A stretch of 64,000 bases of DNA from assembly GCA_047495785.1 (NCBI GenBank), contig JBLDXI010000043.1:620001-684000 (forward strand), in the 5' to 3' direction. The DNA is from Lepidodermella squamata. Taxonomy: Eukaryota > Gastrotricha. The notes under the pieces were generated by a model. That model was not told where the DNA came from, did no database searches, and saw only the letters and a list, made by a program, of their open reading frames with translations. This document shows, in pieces, positions 34,001-45,955 of the stretch; positions within the stretch are counted from its first letter, which is position 1; each line of letters opens with the position of its first letter. The position numbers and the translations under genes were made by a program.

Positions 34001-36275
34001 GGACGACACCGAGCCGGCCGAGGACAGCGAGCGTTCGTCGCCCGCATTTGCAGCCGGTGGCGTCGACAGTTGCGGCACGCCGGGTATGATCAGGTGAAGG
34101 GCGGCGTGCGAGGCGCCGATTTTGTCCGGCAGGTAAGACAGCGTGAACTCGGTGATTGTGCCCGCACTGAGCACGCCCGTCTGAGGCTCGACGCTGAACG
34201 GCGACGACTCTTCGATTATGCGACAATCCGGCAGTTTCACGCCACTGCTTATCGTCACCTGGCGGGAATAAAAACAACATCAATAGCGTCCTGAAATATT
34301 GCTATTTCTCTCAAATTTCGATAGGTTATCTTTGATTTTTTGAATTTCTTATTTCTTAAGGCTATGGCTCTTACCTTGGCAGATTCGCTTTCGGCTAGGG
34401 TGTCTGCGGCAGTGGGCGGTTGGCTGGGCGCGACCAGGTGCGGTTTGACGACCGCCCACACGAAGGGCACGTCGATTTTGCGGCTGTTAGCAATGCACAG
34501 CTTCTTGTCGAAGGCCATGCCGAGGTTGAGCGGCGGGAAAGCGACGTGCGCCGTGGCGAAGGCGTCGACGTAGTCGGACACCGACGGCGCGTACAGCCCG
34601 CCGTCGACGTGCGCGATGTCGAACTGCAGGCGCACGCCGTCGCCGCTCAGCGAGAACACACGCACGTCGCAGTTGTCGCACACCACGACGAAGTCAGCCG
34701 CGTGCCGCCGCGTGTCGATCGGGTTGAAAACCACCTTGAAAATCATCATAAAATCATCAATCATCTAAATCTGTCAGCTACTCTAGGTCGAATATCGCCT
34801 ACCTGTAGGGTGAATTCTTCCTTGTGTTTGAGCCGGAAAGTGCCGGGAAAGACGGAGAAACCATCGCCGACGTCGATGCCGCGCGTCGGGTTGCTGCTGC
34901 CGACGGCCTGTTTCAAACTGGCGCAGGGCCACGAGCCTCGCGGCAACACGCAGAACTTGCCCTCGCCGCCCAGATTGCGCACCTTGATCGCACTCACCTT
35001 CGTCGCAGCGATCAAACACTCACCGACGTCGATGACCCGCGGCAAGGTGAGCATTGGCGGGGGTCGTCTCCCAACCAACGGGATCACCATCGGCTCCCGT
35101 TCCAAGATGTGAACTGTCAGCTCGTCCTCGAAACCGCACAGCGCATCGGGCAAGAAGCGAATTCTGAATAGACAAGCCATGCCTGGGGCAATGAGGCTGC
35201 TCTCCGATGGAAATTCGCCGAAATTTATGCCAAAGTAGCCGCTTTTCGGCGGCGTGATTCGGCAACTTTGCAGAACTGCCGAGACATTTCGCAACTCGAG
35301 AGTCGCCTCGTAAACTTTGCCGGGTTCATAACTCGTGAAAATGACCGACGGTGGGGTGGGTATGAAAATCGGAGGTAGTGACGCGAGATCAGTCGGCCGC
35401 TCGCCTTTCGCGTACGTCTTCACCAGACTTTTCGTCCGACCGGCTTCGGATGACGTGAGAAAGCGGGGGTTCTTCGTGCCCTCGGTCTTTTTCAGCAGCA
35501 AGTCAAGTTGATTACGCTCTTCGTTGCGTTTCGCCACATTTGTGTGCTCTCGCCAGAATTCCTCCTGCTTCGGTCCTTCGACATCGCTAGAAACGTGACG
35601 TTTCTTCGGCCGCTCGCCTCTATCAGTCTTCAAAACCGATGATTCTTCAAACCCAGTGTGGTCATCTATTAAAACATATTTGTTCATGAAAAATATCGGA
35701 ATAATCTCGACTTATCACTTACCTAATTCAATGCCCTCGTCAGCCCAGGCAATAACAACATTTCTCGGTTCATCCGAACCGCCTTCAGCTCGAATAAGCG
35801 ATTTCAAGTAATTCGGCTTGTTAGACGCCTTCGGAGGAGCAGAAACCGGCGGCACGTATTGAAAGAAATCTTTTGGCGATACTAGTTTGTTCATTTGCAA
35901 CAGATCTGGGTCTAGACAGTCCCTTAGAGATGACTTAATTTTAGTCTCGTACATTTCCGATGACATTTGTTGAGCTAGCAAATTCTTCTCATTCGCGGAG
36001 ACGATTCGTGTTTGAGCATGCATGATGTGGCGTTCCAGCTGAGAGATTGTCGTTACTGCTCGGCTGTACTCGCCTTTCATCGTTTCAAGGGCTTCGACGT
36101 AAGACTCTTGAATAGCATCTTTCGAGCCTTTCGCCGCCAATATGTTTGAAACAAGATCTGACTCGAGATCGTGCAGTGGATATTTGTGAAAAGATGCGTG
36201 AATCACATGTGATACATCCTGGCTGCACTCTACCGAAGAACGCCCCGATAACAAGGGCGTCGGATTCGACGCCAT
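31004..36275 (-). CDS. DLEC1: DLEC1 (deleted in lung and esophageal cancer 1), ciliary ASH/MSP-domain protein
   Basis: Four minus-strand exons: 36275-35723, 35665-34803, 34734-34375, 34258-31004; 1676 aa, close to human DLEC1 (about 1755). Family landmarks occur in order: NEERNQLDLLLKK and the following NPRFL, PSVIFTSYEPGKVYEATLEL, PLVGRRPPPMLTLPRVIDVG, VCDNCDVRVFSL, WGDYCDELVSQVGDLPPCPL and the C-terminal LTGDASYDEKHAL. Repeated beta-sandwich (ASH/MSP-type) units account for most of the length and an N-terminal coiled coil lies within the first exon. DLEC1 proteins belong to the axoneme-associated group related to HYDIN and CFAP47. The last exon, 3255 nt, is very long for this window. It is divergent from CFAP96, about 1.1 kb away. 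An acceptor-like TTTACAAATAG lies 7 nt before the ATG. Confidence 0.92.
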
Positions 36276-36714
36276 CTAATACCTATTTGTAAAATAAAAG
36301 TGATGAAATATCTATCGGGAGCTAAATTTCATGGCTGCAGGTAGCAGAGGTCTAATTTATCTGAACCATTATGCGCTCATCTGTTGAGGTTTAAGGATAA
36401 ATTCACGAAGACCCTAGTTCCTAGTGCAAACAAGCCAAGTTACACGTGGTCAAAGCATTAATTTTTCTTCCTGATCAACAGCGCTGAAGCTGCAGTTTAA
36501 GTATAATTTCCATCTTATGGAAGTTGGAGAGAAAGACGAGTTTCAAAAACTAGCCGAATGCGGTATCGTTCATCATTCAAGCGCACTAGATATAGAAATC
36601 AGCATCCGTTTCAGGACCGCTTGCGCACAGTCCGCATCGCATCAGTTACGAGCTTGAGTTCGCAAAGGCGGCACGAGTTTTCAGAGCTGAAAAGACGAAA
36701 ATTCCTCTGACATC

Positions 36715-36728
36715 GTTGCCATAACAAT
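36715..36728. promoter_or_regulatory. candidate RFX X-box between two ciliary genes
   Basis: GTTGCCATAACAAT fits the imperfect palindrome bound by RFX factors (half-sites GTTGCC and the near-complement AACAAT separated by AT), with one mismatch at the last base. It lies about 440 nt from the DLEC1 ATG and about 640 nt from the CFAP96 ATG. RFX factors drive motile-cilia genes across animals. Confidence 0.45.
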
Positions 36729-37138
36729 ATTATTCACACAAATAATGCAGTCTACTTGAAATATTTTTAATTCATAATTAGCTATTGTTTTTTAATTACA
36801 ATTATTTGCATGACGACCAGCTTCCCGCGCTACCAAGTTGGTACTCTAAGAACATGTGCGAGTCCATCTCGCAGATTGTGTAGTTGCTGTTACCGCAATA
36901 AGCGAGTCTTCAGGGTGCGTAGATCCGCTATAAAAACATCAACTATGACGCTATATACATGTCTTAAAACATCAGTGGATCATAGGCATTTTTTTAGGAA
37001 GGAAGCAATATGGAACTCCTCATAGAGTTCCGAAGACCACTGCCCTTGTAAGCATCTTATCCACATGAGAAACCTCTAGCTCTATTCAACTCAAAACAGC
37101 CCTTGCAAATATCTGCGTATCCGCCGAAGTCTAAGTAT

Positions 37139-37165
37139 CTGAATATGGGCACTTGTGCCCGAAAC
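37139..37165 (+). other. hammerhead/Penelope-like hairpin motif, degenerate
   Basis: CTGAATA, then T, then the stem GGGCAC-TT-GTGCCC, then GAAAC. The order equals the core seen at 41119-41146 (CTGATGA, U, 6-bp stem, GAAAC), but the conserved GA of CUGANGA is not intact, so ribozyme activity is unlikely. It may mark a relic of a Penelope-like retroelement. Confidence 0.35.
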
Positions 37166-37367
37166 ATTGCTTGTTTGTAGCCTTAACAATGCCTCCCTGT
37201 TCGTCCATTTGAGAATTTTTTTATATAAGTGATGAAGGTCTTGCGATCTTGTGATCTGAATCATTTTCAAACCACAGTGGCAACGCCGAAATCCGGCCCA
37301 TGCATAACAGGCTTAACTTGCTTTTTGATTCTTTAGGGTCCTTTAATTGGATTGACACGGATTTAGA

Positions 37368-38913
37368 ATGGCTGGTCAAACGAAGCCAGACATGGACCGT
37401 GTGGGCATCTTCAAGGAGATGGGCTACATCTCCATCGGAGACCCCTACACAGTCGCGAAACTGGACTTCAACACAGCTGCGACGAAGGGCAAGCAGTTAA
37501 TAGCACCCGCGTCGAAATCCAAAAATGCTACTCAAGCTGGTTATTTTACCGAAAAATACAACCGAATTATGGACGGCGAGTCCTATTCCGACCCAGTGAG
37601 AATGCGGAGGCAATGGCGCTTGCAGGAGAACAAGAAAATCATTGGAGGTCGCAACTGGGTGCCCGCCAGTGGCGAGAAGAAGCCTTCAGGTTTAGGCAAC
37701 CACTACGGCACGATCGGTGGAAAAGTCGAATACTTCGCAGCTATCGGTCACCCGCCGAAGAAAGAAGTCGAAAACAAGAAGAACTTTATGACCAATCCTG
37801 GCAAGAGAGGAACAGGCTATGGGTAAGAACTGAATACATAATTTAGAAGCACCAAATCGAGCTACTCATATTGTAAAGTTACTTGAATGTCGGCATCGGC
37901 AAATTTATGGCGCTGCCGTCGAGTAATTATGACAGTGAAAAAGAGTTTATCAAAGTTAGTTCATAAATTAGTTGCTGCGGTGTGAATTTCTACCCTTTGA
38001 CCTTATTTGGCTTTATTTTTCGTTGAAAAACGTGCTTATCGTGTTTTTACCCTATTCAGTTACGTTGCTGTGGGCTTGGATAAGTATCCTGAACATTCTC
38101 AGGACGACTACCGAGGCGAAGCTAAAATGATTTTGGTAATTTCCTGCTTCTATCATTTTTACTTTTTTCATTCAAACCGATGTGTCTTCCTCGAATTTAA
38201 ATCTCATTCGTTTTCACAGAAAGAAACAGCTGAACACAAGAAGCTAATGAAATCGGGTGCGTTCAAGCTTGGCATGCACCCAAAGAACTTCTTCGAAGAG
38301 AACCCCTTCAAGACGAACAAACCTCTGCCGCCGGCGAAACACCAGCCGAAATCGGCACCGCCACGCTCTGGTCCGTTCCGGCCGAGCAACCCGGGCAAAA
38401 TGCTGGGCGGCAACAAATCGGGTGGGTTCGAAAAGTGGCCGGCGCACTCCGAAGACAAGTACGTTGTCGCCGGGTGGCAGTCGCGGCCAGTCAAGGTCGT
38501 CAACACAACCGGCAAGACGTTCGTTCCAAACGCGTGGCCGAAATCAACTCCCGCTCGCTCTGTTATCTATCAAAACGTCGATAAGTAAGTGCTATCAACC
38601 ATGCTAAACCACAAAGCTCAATCGAATTCAGTTATGATCACGGCCTAGGGCGTAGGCAACTTTGTCTTATTGAATTTGAGCCTGATTGAATTTTACTTAA
38701 TTCTGACATCCATAGAAAAATGGATGTTCAAGAAATTGGAGTAAATTGGCTTGGTATAAGGCCATACTTATCTGTGTACCCAGTTTATTGGCATAAAACT
38801 GAAGATTACACATTTCATGCATCAAACAGGAAAATTAATTTTTTCTGTTTCATTTCAGAGCCGTCAACAACAACAATTACAAGGACGTAAAAGCAGTAAC
38901 AGCGTGTGGTTGA
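37368..38913 (+). CDS. CFAP96: CFAP96 (C4orf47), cilia- and flagella-associated protein
   Basis: Four exons: 37368-37822, 38060-38135, 38220-38584, 38859-38913; 316 aa against 309 in human. The match is continuous: KPDMDRVGIFKEMGYISIGD, GKQLIAPASKSKNATQAGYF, SYSDPVRMRRQWRLQENKK, PASGEKKPSGLGNHYGTIGG and NFMTNPGKRGTGYGY, then SGAFKLGMHPKNFFEENPF. This is the DUF4586/CFAP96 family, a microtubule-associated protein of cilia and centrosomes. It has no TM and is rich in Lys/Pro/Gly. It is head-to-head with DLEC1, suggesting shared ciliary regulation. Confidence 0.93.
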
Positions 38914-40258
38914 TGATCAAGCAGCAAGTCTCCGATTCCTTGTCCCTGTTTTATAGCATCTTCATTATTTTTGTTGCCCGTACGAAGGTTTAATTTTATG
39001 ATTGCAAATTACGCAGAAAAAAGAAGTTGACGATGGCCGTTATTCTTGTTTACTTATATATTTTATTTGAAATGTTGCTGATTTTGTACTGCGCAGCGTA
39101 AGCATTGTGATCTCAGAAAGAGAAAGAAGCCATGTGATGAAAATATTAAAAGTTGCTTTATTTGGCAAGCACCAATTTGTCGTTGTTGTTTTTATCGCGG
39201 CTAAGGGCATATATTGCTGACGACCGTTTGTAAATGGCGAATACTGCACCTTTTTCTCTAGCTTTTTCATTAGGCATACACCATATCTCACTAAAATGTC
39301 GGTCACATGCCCATTCTTTCCCGCTGATTCACATGCAGAAAATGAATACCACGTAGCAAATAAGGACAAGTGAATAACATAACTGGTGAAATTTGAATTG
39401 CACATAATGATAATGCAATAGAAAAAGGTGTTGGGGTATTTAAATCACGATGGTCTAATATAATAAGACGGTGAATTGTGCTACTGTTTGCCAACTTGCC
39501 AACTTGCAGTCAATTACTATTCCTCCAAGAGTCAAGTAGCAGTAAATTTTCGGGATCAGTTCTTCACTCTGCGAAGAAATCGTCTTCTCTCATATTACAT
39601 AGCAGACATAGCAGAGAGCAGCATTATCACTGGTCAATCGATGTCCAGACAACAATATGTAATAAAACTGAATTCGTGATAACGAGGCTGTATGGGCTGT
39701 ACATGTGTTACAGGTAACGCTGTTACCTAGCAACAAAAATAATTTGATAATACGTCATTTCTTCAAAGTTCATAAAATTGAGTTAGTTTAATTTATTCTT
39801 GTCAGAAATTTCATTTTGAGTTTGAGCGCGCAAATATAGCTTTTTGTTTTTGTCCGATCCGCGAACTCAACATGTCGCACTCCACCGTCTTTTTGAGTTA
39901 TCCATTCCCAGGACGAGCGTGACAGGCCGTACAACCACAGGCCCTTGACCCTTGAATGGCCATCGGCTGATTTCACTCCCGGCACTCGATAGCTCAAGGC
40001 GTTTCGCCGATGCGATTCGATTTGGAACCACAAACCACGCCTGTGGCCACCACTAGAGAGCTACTTGATTTCACATCCCCGAAATTGTTCTCAAACTTCT
40101 AGCATCGATCGAAAGATATAACAGCCCTAATAAACAATTACCGTTACTTAGTTGGCGTTGGCTCGCAGTGGCTTGATCAAGCCACTCGAGTGGCGCTTCG
40201 TCCGCCTTAGCCCGGTTCGACCAGATCGGTGTGGCATGGGCTGGTAGGCGGTGTTGTC

Positions 40259-40286
40259 CAGGAGCCAGGAGCCAGGAGCCAGGAGC
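40259..40286. repeat. minisatellite, four copies of CCAGGAG
   Basis: Four perfect head-to-tail copies of the 7-mer CCAGGAG. No associated gene. Confidence 0.85.
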
Positions 40287-41118
40287 TACTCAACTTTGCC
40301 AATTGCCAATGGCTTGTTTGAAGACGTAGGCGCTAAACCCTTGCGTGATCAGCTCATTGCCGGTGATATTGTAATTAAGCAGCATCAGTGTGTTTTATTT
40401 CGAAATAGTAATATATATTTAGCGCCGGCCACGGGTGGGCTTAGGGCGCATCCAAGAGAGAAAATTAGGATAAAGTCATCACTTGTTTTAGTTTTTGGTC
40501 AATACAGTAAGAGAGTGAGATGTACACAAATTATTTCCTCTTTCAGCTTTTTTAAACATAGTAATTGAGAATAGCATCGTGCCATATCATTAGTTATACA
40601 GTAGCTGGTTAGTCCGAGCTTGTCGATTTAGGGTATGTATAGTTTTTCAGATGGTGTCGGAAATTAGACGCTAATGATAAAATATTAGACAGACATTGTA
40701 TGAGGAGATTGATTGTTTTCCTCCTCGTTCAGCTTGCTATTCAGGGCATTGCGCATGGTGTGATTGTGCGGGAAGACAGGCTAGATGCGTGCAGCTTTCG
40801 AGCTTTAGCGTTGAGTATTGTTGAGGCGAAAATTTAGACCTCGCGAAAAATAAAGGTTCTTGAGAACTAAGGCAACGCGAAAATTTTATCTCGCCTTTTA
40901 AGGTAGGAGGCAACGTTGATTGATAACCGATAGGAGATTTATTGTTATCCAGAACAAATCGAGAAGGCAGCTCATGCTCAAGTGCAGTAAGAACACTGAA
41001 TTCTGATTATACAATCAAAGACTGTAAATAGTACCTATGAAGTTAAATATGTGTTGTATGTCAACAGTTTTGCGACCTCGAGTCATTTTATTCCGACACT
41101 GTGTGGAGATTCAGCGAC

Positions 41119-41146
41119 GTTTCGGGTACCACGTACCCATCATCAG
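41119..41146 (-). ncRNA. hammerhead-ribozyme-like core, Penelope-type
   Basis: Read on the minus strand: CTGATGA, one U, a perfect 6-bp stem (GGGTAC-GTG-GTACCC), then GAAAC. This matches the CUGANGA/stem II/GAAA core of hammerhead ribozymes, and such motifs are known in Penelope-like retroelements. The unpaired U after CUGAUGA is a departure from the textbook core, and I cannot close stems I and III confidently. No reverse-transcriptase frame is recognised nearby. Confidence 0.4.
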
Positions 41147-42066
41147 GCTAATAATCTAGAACAAGCACAATCACAACAAGTAGATTAGTACAACGAGTTG
41201 AATGTATGGTGATTTGATGGTTAAATATTTGGTGTAATTGGCACCGATTCAGTCACCGATTAAGATGAATCATCGAAAACAAATACCGAATACAATTAAC
41301 ATATCCCTTCGCGTCTTCAAGTTTTTGTTTGAAATGTTAGATTTTCCCTCTTTTTGGTGAAATTCTACTCGTTCCTTCTTTTCCTGGCTATGATTAACGC
41401 TTCGTCACGCCCGGCCCTGCAAGGCTTGCACAACCATTGGTCGGTCACCTGCCGTTGGGAGCTGTGGCAGACCAACGCACGACCTTCAGGTGAATCAGAT
41501 CCTGAATCCTGAACCTATCTCTCAGCATGTTTCGGGCAGCAGTAAATTATGACGCTGACGAAAGAATCGCGCTTGACAGATGAGTTTTTAACCCAACTGT
41601 AAGATTATGACGTATAACATCACTCCAATAAACTCGCGGAAAACGCAAGAGACTGCATCTGGAGCTAGAGTCACATGAATTTGGTGGTTGATAAAGGTCC
41701 CTTCAGCGTTTCCGTGAGGGTCCCGAATCGCTGGCAAGTGGCTAGTCACGGGACATTGTTAAGCATCGTAGATTTTGTCTTATCAGCAGCTCCTCGGTTT
41801 GTCGGGCGGTTTCGGGTGGACACGTCGACCGAGCATCGATTATTTCATTGAGAGATTATTATTATTTGTAAAGAGAGTGTGGTAGCACGCGATTTAGTTC
41901 GCGAAAAAAGGCAAGTTGCTTGTAAAACGTAAAACTTGTCTTGCTCTGTAAAGTTTGGGCTTTTGGCCTTTTTCTTTAAAATTCAATAGCGTGCTTTTCT
42001 GTTATTTATTAGGCTTTAATTGCCGACTACTATTAGCAGTAGTATTAACTGGGCGTCGACAATAGA

Positions 42067-42783
42067 ATGGAGGGTGCTGCCGATGAGAACATGTCTGTGG
42101 AGATAATAACGAACAACGGCGACGACGTCGACGATTTATCAGAAGGCGGCGACGCCGGGGGTTCGGCGCACAGCCTGCCGACGTGCTCGCGGCAGACGTG
42201 TTCGCGGTCGCACGAGTGCTCGGCGGCGTGCCAGCGGTGGCGGTTCGCGTTCGGCGTCGCCGGCGTCGCGTCCTACGAAGTCTTCTCCATGTTCGTCGCA
42301 GCGCCGGAGATGCTGCACAGGTGAGTATGCGATTGATCGTAACTCTCATACACTTGGTTGATTTCACTTTTTGACAGTTTGTTGCGGTCGTCGCGCCTCT
42401 TCTCGGTGGTGTCGAACTCGCTGTGGGCGTCGGCGCACGTCGGCGTCGTCGGCTACACGTTCTGCTCGCGGCTGATGCGGCAGTTCGCGCTGCCGCACCG
42501 CCTGCTGTACTCGGCGACGGGCGGCGTGCTGTTCAACTTCGGCTCGGTGCTGCTGTGGGCGATCCTCAAGAAGCTGGCGGCGTCGAACGCGGCGCGGTGC
42601 GGCCTCGCGCTCCTCTCCGGCCTGCTCCTGCTCGCCGTCGGCTCGTCGTTTCTGGCGTTTCGCGGCAGCAGCCTCGCGAGTAGCAGCGATTCCTCGAACC
42701 ACCACGGCCTCCACGGCCATGCGTACTCGTTGATGGCTGATGATGACGATCAAATGGCGGCTGCGTCGTCGTCCCACTGCTGA
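42067..42783 (+). CDS. four-TM membrane protein of unknown function (219 aa)
   Basis: Two exons, 42067-42320 and 42378-42783, with a 57-nt phase-2 intron. After an acidic N-terminus and a Cys cluster (CSRQTCSRSHECSAAC) come four hydrophobic helices: about 58-80 (FAFGVAGVASYEVFSMFVAA), about 90-115 (LFSVVSNSLWASAHVGVVGY), about 128-150 (LLYSATGGVLFNFGSVLLWA) and about 158-178 (CGLALLSGLLLLAVGSSFLA). A Ser/His/Asp-rich tail follows. The coding region is much more GC-rich than its flanks. AATAAA at 43035. The four-helix plan with a short loop resembles small tetraspan families, but no signature is recognised. Confidence 0.75.
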
Positions 42784-44316
42784 TGTCCCACAAATCAGTA
42801 GTAGTCATTCATTCATTGGCGGCCTAGTCAGCAGATGTCATATAATGTGTGCATGCATCATTATTTTCTCCACTTGATCATCTTTGTACTTCATCTTCAT
42901 TTTCTTTCAAGTCGTCGTGCGTTGCTCGTTCAACTCGATGATTCATGCTCTGTCATACATACATGATGAAAGTGACCGAGCCTCCGCAATTGACAACAAC
43001 AACAACAACGATATTCGCTACACTCGAATTTGATAATAAACAAATAAAAGGAGAGATCATTTCGAAGTTTCGCACTTTGTCCAATCTTTTATTATGATCA
43101 GTTAGGAGAAACTGATGCAGAATTGCCGAAGCAGTTGATGCTGGTTAACACTAACCGATCGTTAGGTACATGTTTGGCCCTAGTACTAACGCAGGGCTTC
43201 TCAAACTGGGGTCTCCAGGGTCGCCTGATGATTTCGATTTGGTTCTTCAAAAATTCCTAAAAATATTAGTGTTAAAAGCTCACATCCCACTGTATTCGAC
43301 CGAAAACCGGCTGGAAAATGTGGCTAAGAGCATGCAACATTTTCAAATTTGATAACTTGGAAGCAGAATTTCAGAATTTTCGGGATCTTTTCCTCCGCTG
43401 TAAAGAATGGCAAAACTTCGGTAGGGGTCGCAGCCTGATAATTGATGATATTCGATCGCCAAGTGTTGGAAAGCCCTGTTCTATTGGAACAAAATTAGAA
43501 AACATGTTCGAGGCGAACTTGAAATTCTGTTCAAGCCTTGCCGCCAGCAAGAGAGCACTGCGGAATCACGATTCAACAAGATTGTGTCTTAGTTTTTTTG
43601 AAAGTCACCCCATTTTATGTTACCTTCCGGTTCAGTTTGGGCAAACTGGTGACAACATTTTCCATCTCATTGGATGCCGTTTCAGATTCCAGACGCTATG
43701 AAATGCTTCCCAAGCAACTGCTTCGCAAGCATTGCTTCCCAATTAGCTGAATGTTTAGGAAATTCAATAACTATTTAGTCCTGTTACCGCGGAGCAAGGA
43801 TACGTTACATGATCAATCAACCGATCGATCAACGAATTCAACGGTAACATAAAAAGCTAATGAAAAATATGTTTCATTTTACATCTGAATGGAGGGTGGC
43901 TAGGGCCTAGGGCGAAGGATGAGTTTGATCGAGAAGCATTAGTTCGGAATCTAACAATCCAATTCTTGGCTTTACTTGCGATTTACTATTATTAGGCACT
44001 TTCGTGGCTCAGCGGTATTCGCTGTAGGTATTCGCCCGTGGGAGAGGGCATGCATTCACCGGATCTGTTTTCACCGATCATTTCTCGGCAACATCCCATT
44101 TTCGAAGCGACTGCTCTCGGCAATCTAGTAGTCGAATGAACACGCCGATCATAGAAGACAAACCCAGCAAACCAACATAACCAACATTATTCAATGTTTA
44201 TTATTTTCAGAATTTGCACAATGTTACTTTTATTTAAAACAGAACAAAGTTGTGACTTTTCCAATTTTTTTGGTATGAAAGCTCTGTTATTCTTCATTAT
44301 TATGACGATTTCTCTA
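42784..44316. other. intergenic region
   Basis: 3'UTR of the four-TM gene with AATAAA at 43035 and 43042. At the right, the minus-strand poly(A) signal of TMA16 (44202-44197). No other gene or element is recognised in between. Confidence 0.55.
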
Positions 44317-45405
44317 TCATTTCAAAGCAGCAGCAGCAGTGGTGTTGAGCAGGAGTTCGTGGCTGGCGAGTTGCATGCGCGTCAGCTTGATGGCGGGCAG
44401 GTGCTCGTTGGCGCCGTCCCACTCGCGCACCCGCGTCACGTTCTCGGCGGACAGCAGGTCGGGCACGTCGAGGCCCGTCGCCGTCAGCTGCGCCAGTTCT
44501 TCGCGCGACCGGTGCGCCACGTCCGCCTCGCGCTTCATCTGCGAGTTGTTCGGCAGCCGGCGCTTCGGCAGCAGCGCCTTCTCCGCCGCCACGTCGTCCA
44601 CGGCACTGCGCACGTACTCCGCGTACCTACGAAACATTCGTAAACAAAAACATATGAATAACTATAGTTTACAGTGAAATCAAGAATATGAGAAATGGAA
44701 TCAGATAGAAATTTCGAGTGATTTCTAGCGAGTTCGACTTCGAAAGCAATCATCGAATTTCCAAACTCGCTGTTTTCAAAGCTAAATGGTCAATATGACA
44801 GCTCAAATTCCTCAGAATCTTATCTTGAATTGAAATTGGAAGCTCAAGTTTGAGAATAAAATCGAAAATTTCGAAACTCGCTAATGTTCCATTGCATGGG
44901 CGCTATTTAGAACGACATTGAGAATTTTTAAACAAAAAGTGTAACCAATTATTCTAGTTCGTGTATCGCCGGTGAAAAGTTAAGATTCTATTCCTGTTCT
45001 TATAAAATGCTTTTTCTACTCGGTTTTGCTCAAGGTTCATGAGTAGTTGTTGGAACCCAACAATTTGTGAGAAAGCGATAGGTATCTCGAATGAAATCAT
45101 AGCCTATGCATTATAATTAGGTACCTGGCAACGACGAGTTTGAACTCGGCGTGGGTGAGCTGCTTCTTGTCGGCGAGTCCGCAGTCGTCGCTGAGCATTT
45201 CGGCCTGGAACCAGGCGAGGCGCGTGCCGAGCGTCGAGTCGCGCGCCGACCGCGTCGACAGCCGCTGCTCGACGCGCTTCTCGTGCAGGATGCGCTTGCC
45301 GATGCGGTTCGCCTTGCGGCTCTTCGGGTGCACGCCCTTGCCGCCCATCTTCGTCGTCAGCTTCGAGATGCGTCCGGCGATCGTCGACGTCTTCGACTTG
45401 CCCAT
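44317..45405 (-). CDS. TMA16: TMA16, 60S ribosome-biogenesis factor
   Basis: Two minus-strand exons, 45405-45125 and 44626-44317, phase 2; 196 aa against 203 in human. Landmarks: the N-terminal basic HPKSRKANRIGKRILHEKRV (human HPYSRKAAQI...HKQEK), RLAWFQAEM (human KLQWFQ), the exon-spanning LVVARYAEYVRS (human LIERYLNRF), and TGLDVPDLLSAENVTRVREW then NEHLPAIKLTRM (human GLEIPDILNASN...FREWD...LPNIKM). TMA16 binds pre-60S particles in the nucleolus and nucleus and is released in the cytoplasm. The long conserved acidic tail of the human protein is missing. An acceptor-like TGCTACTCAG lies 21 nt before the ATG. Confidence 0.92.
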
Positions 45406-45955
45406 TGATATGATATTAGTAGATCACTGAGTAGCAACAAGCGAAAGCGACACAACAACACGTATATAAACTAAAGCCTAAAATGTACAATAAAGGCGAC
45501 ATTACAAAAGCGGCATGCGGAAACACGAGAAAAACTGTTGCGTTTATTCAAAAAGTTTTGGCAATTTTCGACGCGAGACAAAACAACAACAAATAGAACA
45601 AAAAACGATAGGTATTATTACTATTAGGTATCACTTGTTTGAGCAACAGCGACTTGATGATGAATCATCAATGTTTCGAAAACAACCACACGCAAGAATG
45701 ACAAGAAGAACGGCGTAAAATAACCATCCACGATTAATTAGGTTAAACAAATAAAGAAAAACAGATTCCGAGGAAAGAAGATAAGCAGGAGGAAAGACAT
45801 TGATATAAAACGACTACAAGTAACAAAATTTGCTAGACGATATAGCAACATCATCGAGACGAACAAACCAGAAACCAGAAGAAGAAGAAGAAGAAGTAGC
45901 ATCTAGCATCAACGCATCACAGTTTCGGTGCTTTATGATGATCGAAAGTCTACTA
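45406..45955. other. spacer between TMA16 and GGCX
   Basis: 5' flank of TMA16 and 3'UTR of GGCX. A minus-strand AATAAA (TTTATT near 45541 on the plus strand) may serve GGCX. A GAA microsatellite lies at 45880-45896. Confidence 0.5.

Larger units (their letters stand above)
36276..37367. other. shared upstream region of DLEC1 and CFAP96
   Basis: A bidirectional promoter candidate. It holds an X-box-like site (36715-36728), a hammerhead-like hairpin (37139-37165) and an acceptor-like GATTCTTTAG (37327-37336) 31 nt before the CFAP96 ATG. No coding signal. Confidence 0.5.
38914..42066. other. gene-poor stretch with repeat remnants
   Basis: No convincing gene. It holds a 7-bp minisatellite (40259-40286) and a hammerhead/Penelope-like motif at 41119-41146. 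An acceptor-like CTATTAGCAG lies near 42040 before the next gene. Short open frames here (for example 39040-39405 minus) have no family or coding bias that I can see. Confidence 0.5.

Noticed and set aside
39040-39405. 121-codon minus-strand ORF
   Set aside because: No homology, low-complexity AT-rich context, no splice or promoter support.
43995-44060. tRNA-like start (TGGCTCAGCGG resembles an A box)
   Set aside because: No matching B box (GGTTCGANNCC) at a suitable distance and no cloverleaf could be drawn.
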